Below are positions 4,336 to 6,514 of a stretch of DNA of 6,514 nt, piece by piece. The stretch's first letter is position 1. Each line of letters opens with the position of its first letter. The notes beneath the pieces were generated by a model that did not search any database, was not told where the DNA came from, and was given only the letters and a program-made list of their open reading frames with translations. Origin of the DNA: Propionibacteriaceae bacterium (GTDB lineage Bacteria; Actinomycetota; Actinomycetes; Propionibacteriales; Propionibacteriaceae); contig JAIRVA010000178.1 in NCBI GenBank assembly GCA_031254155.1, positions 1-6,514 on the forward strand, read 5' to 3'. The position numbers were made by a program, and so were the translations under genes.

Positions 4336-5294
4336 GGCGCACACTCTTTCGCAGGCGTCAGGGCCGGGGTCGCGGTCACGCTGATGACTCCGGCCGAGCC
4401 GGGGACGAGGTACGCCCACCAAGTGGCGGGGTCGACTTTCGGATCGGACGCTTCCGTGCCTCCGTTCGTGTTCGTCCCCTCCGCGGTCGCCGTATTGGTG
4501 TACGTCGACGGCTTGACGGCCACGACCAGGCACCAGTTGTCGGTCGCGGTCGACTGGGTGTTCCCAGGCTGGGCGGCCGCGTCGACAGCGACCGGGTAGG
4601 CCGTCGGTATGATCACGTTGGCCGGGACCACGGTCGTACACCCTGCCGGATCGGCGACCGGGTAGAGCGTGGGTACGGCACCACCGAGGCCCAGCACCGT
4701 GTCAGGGCCCGCCGGCGTCACCGTGATCTCGTACGCCAGCCCGTAGCCGGCCGACGTGAGCCGCGTCACCTGGAACGGGATGGCGACGGAGAATACCCCA
4801 TCCGCATCGGGCGCGGCGCCAACCAGCGCCGCAGCGTCAACGGAACCGACCGTGAAAACGACGCTGGTGCCATCCGCCGACCAGGTGATCGTCGGGTCGG
4901 TGGTCGCCGGATCGGTAGTGGTGGTCGGGTCAGCGGTCGCCGGGTCGGCGGTGGTGGTCGGGTCGGCGGTCGTACCGTCAGCCGGGGGCGCCGGGACGGC
5001 CGCACCCCTGGTCACGGCGAAACCGACGGCGCCCTGGTGGAGCGTGATCCCCGCGGTGGCCGCACTCGTCGACCAGAGGGCGTACGCCCAGCCTGATCCG
5101 ATCCCGACCGCCCCGGCGAGGACGAGGAGTACGGCGGCCCAGACCCCACGCGGCCACGGCGACCGGGACCCGCGGCGCTTCGCCACCTTCCGCCTTGAGC
5201 GCGATCCGTCACGCGGCGGGGCCACGCGGGCCGCCTGCGGCGGGTCGTCATCCGCGTACCGGCCGCGGGGCAATGACTGGGGAGCGTGACTCAT
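4332..5294 (-). CDS. Alternate-type signal peptide protein with Thr/Pro/Asp repeat linker
   Basis: This 320-residue exported protein has an unusually long N-region of about 50 residues, rich in Arg, Pro and Ser (SRSRRKVAKRRGSRS). A hydrophobic core follows at 51-68, then YALWSTSAATAGITLHQGAVGF at 71-92, the signature of SipW-cognate signal peptides. After the predicted cut, about 30 residues (104-135) are a DPTTT/DPAT repeat linker, followed by a beta-rich domain of about 180 residues with Cys in GCTTVV, NWCLVV and the final KECAP. No membrane anchor is seen after the signal peptide. The ATG at 5294 overlaps the previous gene's TGA (ATGA) and has GGGGAGGG upstream, so the genes are coupled. 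Its first residues (MSHAPQ) echo those of the previous protein (MSHTPQ). It is probably a minor subunit or adaptor of the surface structure. I do not recognise the C-terminal domain. Confidence 0.83.
   Translation of the reverse strand: MSHAPQSLPRGRYADDDPPQAARVAPPRDGSRSRRKVAKRRGSRSPWPRGVWAAVLLVLAGAVGIGSGWAYALWSTSAATAGITLHQGAVGFAVTRGAAVPAPPADGTTADPTTTADPATADPTTTTDPATTDPTITWSADGTSVVFTVGSVDAAALVGAAPDADGVFSVAIPFQVTRLTSAGYGLAYEITVTPAGPDTVLGLGGAVPTLYPVADPAGCTTVVPANVIIPTAYPVAVDAAAQPGNTQSTATDNWCLVVAVKPSTYTNTATAEGTNTNGGTEASDPKVDPATWWAYLVPGSAGVISVTATPALTPAKECAP
4894..4971. repeat. 33-bp tandem repeat (about 2.4 copies) inside a coding region
   Basis: Units at 4894-4926 and 4927-4959 differ at only a few positions, and a partial third copy runs 4960-4971. 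On the minus strand it encodes an 11-residue repeat, DPTTTADPATA then DPTTTTDPATT. The length is a multiple of three, so copy-number change would lengthen or shorten the linker without breaking the frame. Confidence 0.85.
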
Positions 5295-5962
5295 GAGCCG
5301 CCCTCCCCGGTCGGGCTCGCCGTGGGGCAGGGCGTGGCGAAGCCGTGATCGGCGCCGCAGCGGACCTGATAAGCGGCGATGGTAAGCTGCCCCAGCTCAA
5401 CCGACTGGGGTGTCGGCGCGGGTGTCGCCGTCGGGTCGACCCACTTGAGCGACGTGGCCGGGTCGCTCACCGTCACCACGACCACCCACGACTGCTGGGT
5501 GAGGTCGGGAATGGTGAGCTCCGTAGCGAGCGACACGTCTCCCGCCGGCGGCGCCGGCGCGATCTGGACGCCACCGACTTCCAGGTGCCAGGTGGCGGTC
5601 AAGGGATCGATCGACTGCGCGAAGCCGACGTTCAGGGCCACCACCAGATTGTCGCCCGTGAAGCGTCCCGTGATCACCTGGGAAAGCGTCACGCTCTGCC
5701 CGGCCGTGAGGACCAGGTCGTCGAGGCTCGCCCCGGGGTCGCTGCTGGCACCACAGTCGCCCTGCCACGTCAGGTTTCCCAGCGTGAGTTCGAAATCGCC
5801 CGCTGTCACGGTCGCCCCGCTGGTCGTACCTTGGAAACTCCAGAGGGCGTACGTCACCAGGCCGGCCGACACCGCCAGCAGGCCCGCCACGATGGCGAGC
5901 CAGACCGGGTGACGCTTGGGCGTCGCCGGCGTTGGCAGGGCGTGCTGTGGAGTGTGGCTCAT
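5291..5962 (-). CDS. Alternate-type signal peptide exported protein (TasA/camelysin-like)
   Basis: This 223-residue protein opens with MSHTPQHALPTPATPKRH, a hydrophobic core at 20-36, then TYALWSFQGTTSGATVTAGDFEL at 37-59, again the ALWS...TAG signature cut by SipW-type peptidases. The mature part is beta-rich and shares landmarks with the 280-residue protein: an 'AGQSVTLSQ' strand at 87-95, GDNLVVALNV at 103-112, and a C-terminal QVRC...C (Cys202, Cys212). An extra Cys70 is present. The tail (PTASPTGEGGS) is disordered-looking and has no sorting signal. The ATG at 5962 is chosen because it overlaps the previous gene's stop (TGATG), has a G-rich Shine-Dalgarno-like stretch upstream, and places the signal peptide at the N-terminus. 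An upstream in-frame ATG at 6025 would add 21 residues inside the previous gene. It is a likely structural subunit exported with its neighbours. Confidence 0.84.
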   Translation of the reverse strand: MSHTPQHALPTPATPKRHPVWLAIVAGLLAVSAGLVTYALWSFQGTTSGATVTAGDFELTLGNLTWQGDCGASSDPGASLDDLVLTAGQSVTLSQVITGRFTGDNLVVALNVGFAQSIDPLTATWHLEVGGVQIAPAPPAGDVSLATELTIPDLTQQSWVVVVTVSDPATSLKWVDPTATPAPTPQSVELGQLTIAAYQVRCGADHGFATPCPTASPTGEGGS

Positions 5963-6514
5963 CACACCACCCCCGCTGCGACACACCCCGTGGGGGTGTT
6001 GAGGTAGAGGGTGAGGCCCGTACACACCGTACTGATCGTGTCGTCATCATCGGTCACGGCGACATCCCCCGCCCCGAGATCGGCGGCCCCGCCGTACGGG
6101 ACACCGTCCACCAGGTAGACGTAGGTCACGGTGTAGGTCCAGGTCACCGGGGTACCCGGCGGAACCTGGCCGCCGACAGGCACCTCGGTGGCGGCAATTG
6201 TCCCGGTCACCAGGGCGTTGTAGAGGTCGGCGCCGGTGAGGCCAGAGTCGGGTACGGCCACCCAGGCGCGTTTCGTGACCTGCAGCGTACCGTGAGCCGA
6301 GTACGTGTAGCCGCCCGCGAACGTGGTGATCAGCGTACCCCCGACGGACACGGCGACATCCGCGGGACCAGTCGTCGAGGCGGGCACCGTACACGTGGCG
6401 CTGGTGGGAGTGACGGACGTGACGGCGCAGGCCTTCCCGCCCACGGTGACGGTCAGGCCACCGGCCGCGGCCGCCGCGTCGAGCCCAGTCCCCGTCAGGG
6501 TCAGCGTCGTACCC
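5962..6514 (-). CDS. C-terminal part of IPT/TIG-domain surface protein (partial at window edge)
   Basis: The frame is open to the right edge, and 183 residues plus the stop are visible. Residues 1-73 of the visible part (GTTLTLTGTGLD..., VGGKACAV..., TCTVPA..., GGTLITTFAGGYTYS) match an IPT/TIG immunoglobulin-like domain. The rest (LQVTKRAWVAVPDSGLTGADL, then TPVTWTYTVTY, VAVTDDD, STVCTGL, TGCVAAGVV) resembles the DUF11/DUF7507-like repeats of actinobacterial surface adhesins. The protein stops right after the 'C-x-A-x-G-x-V' element where such a repeat would normally continue into its last strands, and it has no LPXTG motif or membrane anchor. The N-terminus and signal peptide lie beyond the window. 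The stop overlaps the next ATG (TGATG). It is probably a large cell-surface partner of the fibre proteins encoded downstream. Confidence 0.82.
   Translation of the reverse strand, partial: GTTLTLTGTGLDAAAAAGGLTVTVGGKACAVTSVTPTSATCTVPASTTGPADVAVSVGGTLITTFAGGYTYSAHGTLQVTKRAWVAVPDSGLTGADLYNALVTGTIAATEVPVGGQVPPGTPVTWTYTVTYVYLVDGVPYGGAADLGAGDVAVTDDDDTISTVCTGLTLYLNTPTGCVAAGVV

Noticed and set aside
4894..4971. CRISPR-like repeats
   Set aside because: The repeats are direct head-to-tail tandem copies with no spacers and lie in frame inside a coding region.
5345..6007. Long plus-strand open frames opposite the 5291-5962 and 4332-5294 genes
   Set aside because: They are antisense to coupled genes with signal peptides, and their Arg/Pro/Ser-rich translations are composition artefacts.

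Overview
The window looks like chromosomal DNA of a high-GC Gram-positive bacterium (Actinomycetota). Supporting signs are GC-rich codon third positions, GTG starts, a possible leaderless gene, and exported proteins carrying the 'alternate-type' signal peptide (TALWS/YALWS motif) typical of actinobacterial relatives of TasA and camelysin. I cannot name a genus from the sequence alone.

Left part (1-746, minus strand): the N-terminal half of a two-domain rhodanese-type sulfurtransferase runs off the left edge, and upstream of it lies a small RNA-binding protein with one RRM domain and a Gly/Arg/Ser-rich tail. Middle (about 948-1675, plus strand): a two-gene toxin-antitoxin module, with a RelB/DinJ-type ribbon-helix-helix antitoxin overlapping a PemK/MazF-like toxin. 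It is the only plus-strand coding segment and sits against two minus-strand tRNA genes, tRNA-Ala(CGC) and tRNA-Thr(TGT).

Right part (1971-6514, minus strand): a compact surface-protein secretion locus. In transcription order it encodes the C-terminal end of an IPT/TIG-domain surface protein, two coupled proteins with alternate-type signal peptides, a third and larger such protein (TasA-like major-subunit candidate), a SipW-type signal peptidase with a Ser/His active site, and a 201-residue exported protein with a normal Sec signal peptide. Gene overlaps (TGATG, ATGA) join the first three. An 87-base junction with two inverted repeats and a 32-codon overlapping frame precedes the third substrate. 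A strong stem-loop lies in the 220-base gap before the peptidase gene. The likely picture is a dedicated peptidase that matures three fibre- or matrix-type subunits, accompanied by a large adhesin-like partner and an orphan exported protein. This is inferred from motifs and gene order. The peptidase and signal-peptide families are known, but the full set of partners is worth a closer look.
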